In this document: piece by piece, positions 11,217 to 23,210 of the stretch
Layout: every line of letters starts with the position of its first letter
Position numbering within the stretch: the stretch's first letter is position 1
Assembly (NCBI GenBank): GCA_947034885.2
Contig: OX344753.2
Coordinates: 5,208,001 to 5,272,000 of the forward strand
Direction of reading: 5' to 3'
DNA from: Thuidium tamariscinum
Taxonomy: Eukaryota; Streptophyta; Bryopsida; Hypnales; Thuidiaceae
Length of the DNA stretch: 64,000 bases
The notes under the pieces: generated by a model
Databases searched by the model: none
Told to the model about the DNA's origin: nothing
What the model saw: the letters and a program-made list of their open reading frames with translations, nothing else
Program-made: the position numbers and the translations under genes

Positions 11217-13836
11217 GTTTCACTTATGATTACCAGTAATGGGCAGGAGCTGATTAGATTACTGCAAACAATAAGTGAAACCCTAAATAACAAATACATG
11301 AAAGAATCAACTTTTCTGTACCGCATATTGCACGACATACTATCAAAGAGTCTCCCCAACTAAAGCTACAAATTGAAATTCCAAGCTTAGCAGGTTGGTG
11401 GGCACGTAAGCACATCAAAACGCCAAAACTGAAACTTAAATTTTTTTGGAAAAATTCTCAAGATGTGGTAACCGTCAACTGTACCCATGCCGAAAAGCAA
11501 ACCATTCAGTGTGCTATAAGACGTATATGAGGTGTTTTCAAGTTACCACTACTTGTTATTATATTTCCACTAAAGAAAATGTTCAAATCCAACCTAAAAA
11601 ATCACAGTGAATCCAGAAAAGTTAATAAAGAAACTGCTATAGAAAAAAGAACATATGGTAGGAGGTTCGAAATTTGATTGGGCTCTCTAAACTACTCATA
11701 TAGGGAGCTCAAAAGGTTTGCATGGGAGGTTGTAAAATTGTAAGAATTATATTCATTGTGAAATTGAGTTGGGTCAAATCACATTTTAATGTACCACAAA
11801 AAGGAGTCAGAAACACTAAAATCTGCAATGTACTTTCTTTCAATCTATTGTTTTTAAATGCTAATCTATTCATTACATATCATTTAGTCTTTGTTATTAG
11901 AGCTTCAAGTCAAGTTAAGATTAATAATATTTTGTTCATAAAAAAAACAAAGATTCTTTACTAAAAATTTAATTATAGTTGAACTGTTAATGTGTCAAAT
12001 TTTTCAATGGACAAAAGGAGTTTAGTTTATGATGAATAATAATGTGATTGAATCTTAAAAAATCATGTGGATATATATTCATATGATAGAGTAGAAAAGG
12101 AATTTTTTTTTACACAAATTGAATATACTTTTATTTTCTATAATATTCAAAGGTAAATATTTTTGAACATTTTTTCCAATACATAAAATAATCCAAATGA
12201 TGATTTTTTGAAAATAAAAAAATATTTATATTAATGACATCTAGGTCCCTATATAATTTCTTTTTGAAATTAAATGTTTGAATTTGTTTTCACAACAAAT
12301 GAATACTTTGTCAATAATCAATTAATTGATTAAAAAATTATACTATATTTATTTTAAGAATAATTCTCATAAAATCTTTTTTTATGACTGTATACTTCAT
12401 AAGCATAAATAATCTCGATAAAAATCCTTTTAAAGTGCTATATTGTTAAGAAATTCTAAATTTAGCATGATTAACATCCATTTAAGGATTTCTTTTCATT
12501 AATTCTTTTTCAAAATCATTAAAAAAATACATTCAAATACTATCCATATATAAAAATAATTTAAAAATGACAACATCAAAGTAATTTAAAGCTTTGAAAT
12601 TTCAAAAAAGCTCAAGGAAGGCACTAGCAAAAATCATGAAAACCACGTGTCATAAAAAAAATAGGGTTCAATATATTCATTCCACTTAAAATTTGTAAAA
12701 AATTACATCTAGTATAGTATATTTAAAAGTGAGATATAAGATCATATGTAAAATATGGTTATATATAATACTACAAATTTTACAACTAGTACATCTAAAA
12801 TAGTATGTAGAAAAAGGGATCTCCCCCCCCTCCCCCCAATTTTATAGGATACCTTTTATTCTTTATAGAGGTGGGACTATTATAAGTGGGATGGTTTGGT
12901 GTAGAAATAAATACTATTGTCCAAAATATAGATCTGTAAGATACATCTAGGGATAGTGAGGCAATAAATACTTCCATTATGGAAATAGTGCAAAACTGGT
13001 ATCTGAAGTTGCATATCCGATGACAATGGATAGAATTACCGTGACACTAGGAGGGAGGGTTTCATGTTTAGGTTGTATTTTCTTTTAGGGTTTAGGGTTG
13101 CTCAATTCCGAGCTAAACTTTTTTTTTGCCTATTGTTGACAGTATATAGTGGAGGCGTATTGGTATTGTGTTGCAAACTTCGAAGTAGATTTCTTCTTGG
13201 ATTTGCTTGATGTAGGGTGCAGTTTCATGTGTATGGTGGAAGTGTGTAATTCTGGAACTTTGAGTTCACCTTAGTCTTCTGCAAATTTTGTATGTTATCT
13301 ATAAGTATGGATTCCTTGTTGTAGTTCGGAATTTGCATTGGAAACCCCTTTTCTTGCTTGCATCCAAGGTTTGAAGTCTTCTATTTATTAAATTTGCGTC
13401 CGATTTCTATGCTTAGGATTTCTAATTGATGGAATTCACAGAAAATAATTTGTACTTTGCAATTCAACAGGTTTAGGGTAGCAATGCCTAGTTCTTCATT
13501 ACGGTTCTTCTAAATCTTCTACTACCTTAGTTACTATAGGGTTTGGCATTAGAATCTGGCAGGAAAAAGACTTATATTTTTCTTGAAGGCATGATGACCC
13601 TCTTCAACTGGAACTATGAAGTGTTTTCTCACTTGTGGTTGTTGCATACAACACTAGAGGACTTGTGCCTTCATATAGAGCCACTAGAGCATTTGTCCGA
13701 GTTTGATTTGGTGCATTTAAGAGACTTCCTCGGTGGATCGAGCCACAACAAGATCAATGTCGTAGATGGAGCCTTTTTGAAATCATCCCCGGGGCTTTAG
13801 GTGTCCCCTAAACACCGCCGCCTTCATTAGTCAGTT
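11217..13836. other. Intergenic DNA with one unrecognised ORF
   Basis: From 11217 to 13000 the DNA is very AT-rich, with a C-run at about 12823-12838. From 13020 onward composition is more balanced, and a telo-box-like TTAGGGTTTAGGG lies near 13086. An 85-codon ORF (13543-13800, +; begins MALESGRKKT) has no recognised similarity. This stretch may be a decayed gene or a non-coding transcript; there is no positive evidence for either. Confidence 0.35.
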
Positions 13837-14145
13837 CACTAGAAGAAAACCACGTTGGACTACCCAAAATCTGCGTTTAATTCCTCCAAAATTGCGTTAG
13901 ATTCAACAAAAAACGTCATATGGTTTTTATTGAAAACCATGTTGAGAACCCAGTGAAAACCAAGAGAAACATAGATATCGTAGAATCCAACATAGATTTT
14001 GCATTTCCCTATGTTGTAACAGAATTCTTTGCATTTTCAACATGGTTTTCAACAAAAACCATATGACATTTTTTGTTGAATCTAACGCAGTTTTGGAGGA
14101 ATTAAACACAGATTTTGGGCATTCCAACGTGGTTTTCTTCTAGTG
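13837..14145. mobile_element. CACTA-type MITE, 309 bp, 3-bp target duplication GTT
   Basis: The element starts CACTAGAAGAAAACCACGTT and ends with its inverse, AACGTGGTTTTCTTCTAGTG. GTT flanks both sides (13834-13836, 14146-14148), matching the 3-bp duplication of CACTA (CMC/EnSpm) elements. Most of its length is self-complementary. A 66-codon minus-strand reading frame inside is a by-product of the palindrome. Confidence 0.9.
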
Positions 14146-15164
14146 GTTTGACATTTTTCTAGTAGTTTTGTTCTTCTTGTTACATCAATAAGTTGCTTAT
14201 GTCACAGGTTTGGTTTTTAGCATCGCCTCATTCCACCGAATTGAGTAAGTTGCCCTGAAGCTGAGCTTAAGTCATTTGATGTTGTGGTTTATTTTTGAAT
14301 GTATTTTGATTCATTCTTTTGCTAGTATTTGGCAAGTTCTTCTAGTTTTTGTCACTGTCATCATGTTGCAAAAGTCCATGACTTCAAGTTTCTAGATAAC
14401 ACAGCTAGTTTTGATTGGAAAATTATCCTTCATTTTACATGCCTTTAGTCATATGTGGTTTCAAATTGTTTCTTTTAGGACACTAATCAATGGGCAATAT
14501 ACAGTATGCATTATTTGGTTTAAACCCTAAATCTTCAATGAGAACAAAAGACTTCAAATCTTAGGTGCACTTTGTAATGTTGAATTCAGGATGTGAAGGA
14601 CAAGCATTGATTTATTTGATTATATTTTCTTGTAGATTTTGGAGCATTGTGGAGATACAATTATTTGCTTAAATCCCTACCTAAATTGCGTATTTTGGAA
14701 TTTTAGGTGTGGGAGAGGGTGCAACAGGTGCTGCTATGATTGTAGGCAATATAATTTTCTATAAGTTTACTTTTCTATAGTGTTTGTTCTTTGAGATATA
14801 GGCATGTAGAGATCTAGAAGATGCTCCTTATATTCATTTTTGTGTTTTTGAACACAAGCTCTGTGCGAATCTTTTGGTGCACAAGCTTTGACATTGATTC
14901 ATAACTGCTATATTCATGACTTCCTTTGCCCTTCATTTCTTATTTGTTTTTTTTGTATTCAAAATCTAAATTCACTGAGTACTTTTTAGCATTTCAAACT
15001 TGCAAGACTGTGCAGTGGTCAAGGTATACATGCTATACAATAGACATATAAGGATTGTGGGTTATTGAGCCAAAATTTGGGTATACGTAAGACTTGCAAG
15101 ACTCCAGGGACTCACAAAGAAAATGAAGTAAAATGGAATGAAAAAGATGAGGTACAATTGAAAT
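14146..15164. other. Intergenic DNA, no gene recognised
   Basis: Moderately AT-rich sequence follows the CACTA MITE. Short fragments could be exon-like (for example the stretch near 14708-14743 between TTTTAG and GTAGGC), but no chain of exons could be assembled. Confidence 0.4.
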
Positions 15165-15725
15165 CCACAAGGAAAATGGGATATGAAATAACTCCCAAAA
15201 AATGGGATATGAAAGTAGTATGGAAAAAAATGGAATATGAAATAACCAAAAAAATGGGGTATGAGTATAGTAAGGAAAAAAAATGGGATATGAAATCACT
15301 CCCCCAAAATGGAATATGATTTAAACCAAAAAAGAAATGGGGCATGAGAGTAGTAAGGAAAAAAATGGGAAATGAATTACCCCCAAAAATGGGGTATGAG
15401 TGTAGTAAGGGGGAAAAAATGGGATATGAAATCACTCCCCCCAAATGGGGTATGATTTAAACAAAAAAAATGGAGCATGAGAGTAGTAAAGAAAAAAATG
15501 GAAAATGAATTAACCCCCAAAAATGGAGTATGAGTGTAGTAAGGAAAAAAAAATGGGACATGAAATCATTCCCCCTAAAATGGGATATGATTTATACCAA
15601 AAAAAAGGGGTATGATTGTAGTAAGGGGGAAAAAATGGGATATGAACTATCTCAAAAATAATGGGATATGAGCAATATGAGGGAAAAAAATGGGATATGA
15701 ATTATGTCAAGAATTTTTTGGATAT
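15165..15725. repeat. Minisatellite of about 30-bp units (AAATGGGATATGA)
   Basis: The motif AAAATGGGATATGA recurs about every 25-35 bases, separated by alternating linkers such as AATCACTCCCCC, TTTAAACCAAAAAA or GAGTAGTAAGG. The linkers partly alternate in order, so the real repeat may be a multi-unit block. Long open frames on both strands are artefacts of the repeat. Confidence 0.85.
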
Positions 15726-16650
15726 AAATAAAATAGGGAACCTTTAAATGTCTACCTCAAAAATTATAATAGTCAAAAACCTCTCAAAATTGCCATTTCT
15801 GCTGCATTCATCCAAGAAAACAAATTTTCTTTTAAGGATCTTGTACTTAACTTGTTTGAAATCATGCAATAAGAATTTCATGAAGTTTGTCCATATAGAT
15901 TGGAAGATATGATCATTTAAAGTTTGAAATATAAGTTTTTTTGAACTGTGGTCTACAATTTCAAATGACTTTGACTGGCATTTGTAAAAAAATTGCACTA
16001 CAAACCTTGAATTTATTATTTTTTGTGTTAAAAAATTGAGTTGAGCGTCTAGGAATAAATTTCACACAAAAAACACTTGATTTTCATTCTTTAAAAAATT
16101 GTTAAGTAGATGTAGGTTCAAGATTGAAAGAAAAACTAAATGGTTAATAACTCTAAGATGGGATTGAAATACAATAATCCCAATGGTGATATTGTTCTAG
16201 CAAGTAAACATAACCTTGTACAACAATTTTTTCTTGAAAAATTGTGAAAATTGCATTCAGAAATGAATCCTATAAGTTACTTTTTCAAGAAATTGTTTAG
16301 ATTATTTGAAAAAACAAGATTGTCCATAACTTTCTCATTATAAGTCCAAATAGAATGAATCAAAACTTCACATGTAGGCAAAAATATATTATTTCAAAAA
16401 AGAATTAAAAAATCAAATTTTGACATTTTGCAAAAAATAAATTTTGCCCGCCAAATGAAAATTTGGACTTTTTGTAGTATAACTTTTGCTCTTGGTCACC
16501 AATTGAAATAAAAATTACATTCCCACATAGGTAATCAATTTTCTATCTTGTGAGAAAATTTCAAAAGGTTTCACAAAAAATTGAAGTTATAGGAACCTGT
16601 TTGAAATCTATTTTGTCCCCCAAGGGTACAATGGTCCTTTAGGGGTTAAA
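15726..16650 (-). mobile_element. Probable TTAA-family element, only one terminus clear
   Basis: The sequence GGTCCTTTAGGGGTTAA (ending 16650) is the inverted 5' terminus of the TTAA/CCCCTAAAGGACC family. Its interior differs from the main copies, and the left terminus, possibly near 15737 (GAACCTTTAAATG), is not convincing. The left boundary is therefore a guess. Confidence 0.35.
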
Positions 16651-17569
16651 TATGTCATTATCGAAAGCGTATGCAAAATATAAGAAGGAGTGAACCTTCC
16701 AAGCAAAAAATGACTCTAGTCCTATCCTAGCAAACAAATGCCAATGATACCTTTGAATGTGGTTTGACCTAGTTAGGAAGTGGGTAGTTTTTGGATGTTC
16801 AATAAAGGAATCGAGGTATATCTATAACTGCTTTTTGCATTAAAGTGTGCTTATATGCAATTGACATTAAAATACAATTAGAAGTGAATGTGGAAGGTGG
16901 CAGGTGCTTTTCAATTGGTTTCTAAGCCAATTAAAATTGACAACACCTTCACTAATTTTGGGATATTAAGTGCACACATTAAGGACTGCCAAAAACCTTA
17001 ATCTATGTCCACTTTCATTACTTCTTGAATTCATCTTGCTTTGTTTATAGCAATTTCAGATTTGATTATTGTGGTACTTTATGAACACTTGTAGATACCT
17101 AGCTCTTACCACTTCCATAAATCCTTAGTAATTCATATGAACTCTAAAAAAATATGATGAAAATTATTGCGGCACTGAAGCTTCAGTCTTTTGTTAAAAA
17201 AAATACCAAAAAAACCTTCTAGCCTTCACATTTCTCCGCAAACCTCCTCTCACTTATATGGACGTTTTAACAGCCTCCAACCATAGAAGACCCATTGGCT
17301 GTTGTTTTGGGATCCAAGTACCATGCTGGAAAGCTAAGTTCTGAATCAGACATGCCCTTCATCAGGATGGCAAAGGCTAATCTTGCCTTGTGAATCCAAA
17401 AAGCCCACACAACAAATAATCACAATTCAGTCCAAAGTGTGTTTATAGCACAGGTAGACATGGACCTCGTAGTAAGCTTATGCCAAAGTGCTGTGAGGGT
17501 CAACTATACAAAGCAATGGCTCACAAAGCTTTCATTACTATTATCAGCTATAAACAAGGCAAATTGACC
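16651..17569. other. Intergenic DNA, no gene recognised
   Basis: AT-rich sequence with no supported coding region, RNA gene or transposon terminus. Confidence 0.5.
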
Positions 17570-18292
17570 TTAAATGCAAAAACTGTGTTTATTGGCAACA
17601 TAGCAATTTTTGGCAGCTCACTACAAATGGAGTTTGTATTTTTTTTTTTTGAAATATTCACAAAACATGCACCCAAGGAGTAGCTTTAAGGCCCAACAAT
17701 TTTCAAAACTTTTGATGGTTAAAAAGTTATTGCATGATATGTGATTTGCAATGTTTGGTGGGTAGACCGGGCAGGTCAAAAAAATTCTTCAAAAAACACT
17801 TCTTTCATAAATAAAAACTTGAAAATGATTCTTTAGATTTATATAGATATGGGAAGCTTTGAATCATGCCATTTCGATTAATGAGATGAAAGTAATGAGG
17901 AGTTTTACTTTGAGGGTAGGTATGGAGTCTTTAAAAACCATACTTACCCACAAACTAAAACTCTACATAACTTTCATCTCTAAGATTTGAATGGCATGAT
18001 TCAAAGCTTCTTATGTCTATAACAATCTAGAATCATTTTGAAGTTTTTATTTCTTAAAGAAGTGTTTTTTGAAGAAGTTTTTTGAGCTATCTGATTTGCC
18101 CACTGAACAACAAAAATCACATATCATGCAACTATGTAGTCAAAAGTTATGAAAGTTGTTGGGCCTTAAAGCTACTCCTTGGGCTCATGTTTTGTAAAAG
18201 TTTCAAAGAAAAAAATACAAACTCCATTAGTAGTGAGCTACCAAAAATTACTATGTTGCCAAAAAAATAGCTTGATCTACTCTAGGGGTTAA
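17570..18292. mobile_element. Foldback form of the TTAA family (723 bp)
   Basis: TTAA bounds both sides (17570-17573 and 18289-18292), and the right end reads CTAGGGGTTAA. The interior is an inverted duplication of the 5' half of the family. TTGGCAACATAGCAATTTTT at 17592 pairs with its complement ending at 18262, and the arms meet near 17927 at TTTAAAAACC. The 3' half of the standard element is absent. Confidence 0.8.
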
Positions 18293-20163
18293 AGCACAGG
18301 GCCCAAAGTGTTGTTAAATTTTTTAAAGAAATGGTCATAATAAGAAAACCAATGAACTCTTAATTTATTGTGTATCGATCTTGTCAAGGTATGGTTATCA
18401 ACCTATGTGATTGAATGAGTTAATAATAGCTTGTCTTGTGAAGGCAAGAGAAACAAATATAACTTATTATGGTATTGTGTTTTCAAAGTAACAATATAAA
18501 AGCTCTTCTTTTTTTTATCAAAAGAAGTTTTTGTCTATCTATATAACTCAAGTAAAAATCCATCCAAGTTTATGTGTTCTTAAATTATGTAAAAGAACAA
18601 TAGACTTTTTAAATTATTAGGGAGAGAATCCAAGATTTTAAGTCTTAAAAAAATTAAAAAAATAGACTCATGTAATCATTATTTCTTGTAGTACACTGAT
18701 TTGAGAAAATGTGCACAAAATTTCAAAAAAATTTACTATGCGGATTGCAAGATATTAATGTTTGAAGTGATCAAAATCCTTTTTTGGCCTTGGAAATGAT
18801 CAAGTAGATACACTCTACAAGCTCACATTTGTATAAAAAATTGTCCATGTTGTTGATACTTCTTTCAATTCTTCAAGGCAAATTTTCTACATGCTTGAAA
18901 AATTCAAATCAATTGGAATTGTACAGCATAATGGAAAAGAATAGTAAGTAGAAAAAAATAGAGAATTATAAAAATTCTAAATTGTTAAGAACTTAGTTAT
19001 AAAATTGAAGAATGTCAATTCTAATGGTTGTAATGTAAAATAAACAATATGCATCCAATATTTTTATTTATTTTTTAAATTCTAAAAATTAAGTTTATTA
19101 AAGGACTTTGAAGTTTATTTTAGAGTAGAAAATCTATATTCTTTTGCAAACTAAAACACCTCATAATTTTCATCTCATCAATCAAAACATATTGATTTAA
19201 AGCTTTCTACATATATGTGAATTTAGAATATCAATTTCAAAATTTGTTTCTAAAAAAGTAGATTTTTCAGATTTTTTTGAACTACCCAAGTTGAGAAAGA
19301 AACAACATATCATCAACACCCTCTATCCCAGTAAAAAACAAGAATTTTTTTTGTCCCACTAAGAAGTTCTATTTTTTTATTTCAACCATTGAGTAACCAT
19401 TAGGGGAGATTTGAGGGCATTAAAAGCCCACAAGTTGTTTTTAGTTCCTGGAATGTGATAATGTGCCACATCAACAGTCTAATGTGGTTAACAGATTGCT
19501 ATATCAAAAATATATTTTTAAAATATATTTAATTAAAAAAAAGAAATTAAAAAAAAATCAGCATTAGGTTTCTTAAGAATTTTTAGAATTGTTGGATATT
19601 TTTTCATTTTTTTTCAAAAATTCAAAATTTTCATCTAATAGAGCTAGTTTGCAATTTCAGGACATCACAAGGAATATACAAGGGAATAGTCATGAAATGG
19701 ACTTCTCTTGCCCACAAATCCCTTCCAATGCTTTTTGTTGTGTTGAACAACCTCATGAGGGCAAGTAAATCTCGAAGCAACCCTCTAGCATTGTAAGCTT
19801 GCAATTGTCCGTATGAGGCATCTTATACTAATTCCTTCCTCAAACATTAATATTGACTATAAAGTGAGTGATCACAACGATGTTATAAAAATTTGATTAT
19901 AAGTGGGCTATATTTCCTTATTGCGTATATTTGGGTTAGGAAACATATTTCTAGAACCTCTTTACTGTCACCACCTTTTAAATAATCTAAAATGACAAAG
20001 CTCATGGCATTCACAAAATGTGCTAATGTGAATTTTGTATCATATTTTCTACATGGTTATTGGATGCTTTAACAATAGTGCGTTAGTGCCTTAGCTAGAG
20101 ATTTTGCACAAATTAAGGAATGGGTTACCTCTTTTTAAATGCATGTATTGGTGACACTAAGAT

Positions 20164-20469
20164 CATTAGGAGGGATTTGAGGCCTGGAAAGGGCCGTTTC
20201 GGGACTATTCCCGAAACAAGGTCTGGGAATGGCTGGCCGCTGGTCAGCATTTTCAAAAATAAAAATAAAAAAAATAAAAAATTGGGGGGGGGGGGGGGTC
20301 CTGAAATATGAAAAAAAGTCCAAAAAAAAAATCGGAAAAAAAAAATCGATGACGTGGCAGTTGCTCGACCACGTCGGATTCCTGCGGGAACTGCGTTCCC
20401 GCAACTGTTTTCGGGATTTCGGGCTGTGGGAACTCACAGGCTCCCAGAGCCCTCAAATCCCTCCTAATG
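20164..20469. mobile_element. CATTAG-ended MITE, GC-rich, 306 bp
   Basis: The left end CATTAGGAGGGATTTGAGG is matched by the complement of CCTCAAATCCCTCCTAATG at the right. The interior contains palindromes (TTTCGGGACTATTCCCGAAA; GGGAACTGCGTTCCC), a 15-base G run and long A runs. It is markedly more GC-rich than its surroundings. No clear target duplication was found. Related ends occur at 19402, 26180-26466 and 40789-41595. Confidence 0.75.
20284..20298. repeat. Poly-G run (15 G)
   Basis: An uninterrupted G tract inside the CATTAG MITE, preceded by AAAATAAAAAATT. It is likely length-variable and error-prone in sequencing. Confidence 0.9.
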
Positions 20470-20978
20470 TTGAATAAACAATTAATCTCTCAAGGGGAAG
20501 ATTTTAAAGGTTTATTTACAAGACAAAGGAATTAATAACTTTTAGACTATATAGTCAAAAAGTTATGAAAATTGTTGGGCCTTATAGATATTTTTCATCT
20601 ACATGTTGTTTGAAAATTTCAAAAAATAATAATAAAATCTCCATTTGTAATGAGCTCCCCAAAATTTCTATGTTGTGAAAAAAGTAGCTTGTTCTTTTAT
20701 AGATTAAATAACTTTGAATTTTGGTTTTGAATTTTTAAGTCTAGGTATTAGTGTGTAGAACTCAAATTTAAAAAATCAAATTGAATTTTTAGAAGTAAAA
20801 TTTCTAGTATATTTATGCTTTATTTTAAAAAAATTTAAGTTTAAAATAGGAAACTATCAATACACAAATGTTTAAAAAATAAGGATATTTCAAATAACTT
20901 TTGTAGCATCTATAGATAAATGATTTTTTGTATTTCTTTGTATGATTTTGTCATATTTTATTTTAGGAAAAAAAATTC

Positions 20979-20983
<5 letters not shown>

Positions 20984-21061
<78 letters not shown>
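20984..21061. repeat. (TA)n microsatellite, about 39 units
   Basis: A 78-base uninterrupted alternating TA tract. It is likely polymorphic and able to extrude as a cruciform. Confidence 0.95.
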
Positions 21062-21062
<1 letters not shown>

Positions 21063-23210
21063 TTTAATTTCATACAGAATTTATAAATGTTGCTTGTGAC
21101 AAATATTTTAATATATTATAAATAATACTTGATCATTTGAAAAATCTAAAAATATCAACTTTTAAATTGAATCATATGTGTAATTTTTGAAGCTTTTATT
21201 TTTCATAATATATTGTTAATCATTTTCAAAGGCATTTATAAAAATCAAATTATGAAAATTTGTCAAATTCAAAGGAATATTTCAATCCAAAGTTCAAATT
21301 GTGTAAAATTATTTGATATTTGTATGTCTATATCAATCTTATAATAAAAATGAAATACTTTTACCAAATTTTGATCTCTTATATACAAAAACTTTTGTCA
21401 CACAATTTGAATTTCAACATTTAATTAATGTTTTGGTGCAATGTTTTTTAATGACTTTTTTTATTAGTGATTTTAAAAAATAACTAAAAATTAATTAAAA
21501 TAATATATTTGTATTAGTGTACTTGTAGATCTTATAAATATCTAATTAAAAATAATAATAGTAATCAAATGAACATACTCCTCTAGCTTAAAACTAAGCC
21601 ATGAAAAATTATGATATGATTTTCAAATGCATTAAAATGGAGAGTTTATCTAAATATCTCATTGTAGGCATTAAAATCAATATAGATATAGATATAGATA
21701 TATATAGATATATAGATATAGATATAGATCAAATAATTCATAGAGTACTTATTTATATATATAATCTTTTTGTATTCACATGTAAATAAATCTAAATCTA
21801 TATTACAGTATTCAAAATTTGAAAGAAGAATCCACTAAGATTTTGTATTTTAAAGTTAATGAAGAGAACAATGTGCTTAAATAAAATGATTGAAAGTTAT
21901 GTTTATTCTATTTAATGTGGTCTGAGTGAACTTAATCAACAAAATTAACTATTGCCTTAAATTTTTTATGAAAGGCACTACACTATCTACATGTAAAAAG
22001 TTATAAAATTAAAAATACCTCTAAAAGATATTAACTTTATGACCAACCATCTAATTATTCAATGTTTTTCATAATGAATAGGATTTTTATTGAATCAATT
22101 AATGTACAAAATTTTGCATTTTTCAATTCTTGTTTTACAACCTCCTTCTTTTTCTTTTTCTTTTCTTTTATCAAATCATGACTTTACACCAATTTTCTTA
22201 TCAAGTTTATTTTTCTTGAGAGGTTTTACCTTCACAACATTTTTTTTCCATTACCTTTTCAAGAAAAACACCAATACTACTCTCCAAATCCTAGCTCAAT
22301 CATTGTGTCAATGCTTTTCTATAATTCTTCGCCATGGAAGTGAATTGGATGCTATAGTTTACATCTTTTGTAAGATGGAAGTATAGAACAATGTCATCTT
22401 TAGGATGTTTTGTAAAATAGTCTCAATGCCACCTACTCCAACTCTCCAATGATAGACTCAAAGATATCTTTTCTATTCAGTCTCTAAGCATGGAATTTAT
22501 ACTATCATTTATACCTTCTTGTGATTGATTATTACTTAAGTCATGCTTAATATCCTTTGTGAAATGGCATCAATAACATCTTAAGAAACAATCCTTCATA
22601 CCCTCAAAAGAATGATATTTAGGCTTCATGTGCATCTTTAGTAACTATGATAATGTCATTTTACATAAACTTAGCTTAAGCTATATAAATACTATCCTTC
22701 ACACCTTAAAAAAATGCCTTTGAACCCATGTATCATGTTGTGAGGCAAAATGATTACAAATCCATCTTTTACATGTAGAGATAATGATTATTTAGTATTT
22801 TTTTGATTTGTAAACAAGCTCAAATTGTCAATATGACCTCAATCATGTAAATACTTTCAATGTATAGAGTGCATCAATGATGTGTTTACCATTGTGTATC
22901 ATTCATTTTAGAAATGGTTTTTCAAAACAATGCAAAACCATACTCTATCTATGTCATCTCAATTGCATCCTATGCAATTATATTTTATGCTCAAGACCTA
23001 AGAAGGATGGAAATAGAAGTAATATTGCATTTCTTGATGGTGATTGCATTTTGTTCAAGGTTGGTTATTCAAGCTTCCCACACTAAGACAAATAGTTTGT
23101 TGTTATTTGGCCATCTAAGTGGAGGTGTACAAGGAAAAAACAACAACTCTATGGTTGTGAAGAGGGTAGAGTGGGAAGAAAATTAATGAAATACTACAAT
23201 TGTGAGAATA
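21062..23210. other. AT-rich DNA upstream of the SPATA4-like gene
   Basis: It includes a (GATATA)n tract at about 21683-21728. Only short chance reading frames are present. The promoter and 5' untranslated region of the gene at 23211 should lie near its end, but no TATA box or other element could be assigned with confidence. Confidence 0.5.

Larger units (their letters stand above)
18640..20707 (-). mobile_element. TTAA-family element, reverse copy split by insertions
   Basis: Bases 18640-19308 match the family in reverse up to the AACAACATAT block. The match resumes at about 20531 (ATAACTTTTAGACTATATAG) and ends with a decayed terminus and TTAA (20704-20707). The roughly 1.2 kb between is inserted DNA that includes a CATTAG-ended element (20164-20469) and a related end at 19402. 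The start coordinate is approximate. Confidence 0.6.

Noticed and set aside
13543..13800. 85-codon ORF as a gene
   Set aside because: Reasonable composition but no recognised domain or neighbouring exons; kept only as a note in the region entry.
15033..15444. Overlapping open frames of 84-110 codons with repeated SYPIF-like segments
   Set aside because: They lie entirely within the minisatellite; the protein repetition mirrors the DNA repeat, and frames exist on both strands.
20120..20477. ORFs of 63-100 codons across the poly-G tract
   Set aside because: They lie in a MITE and depend on homopolymer runs (poly-G read as glycine or proline).
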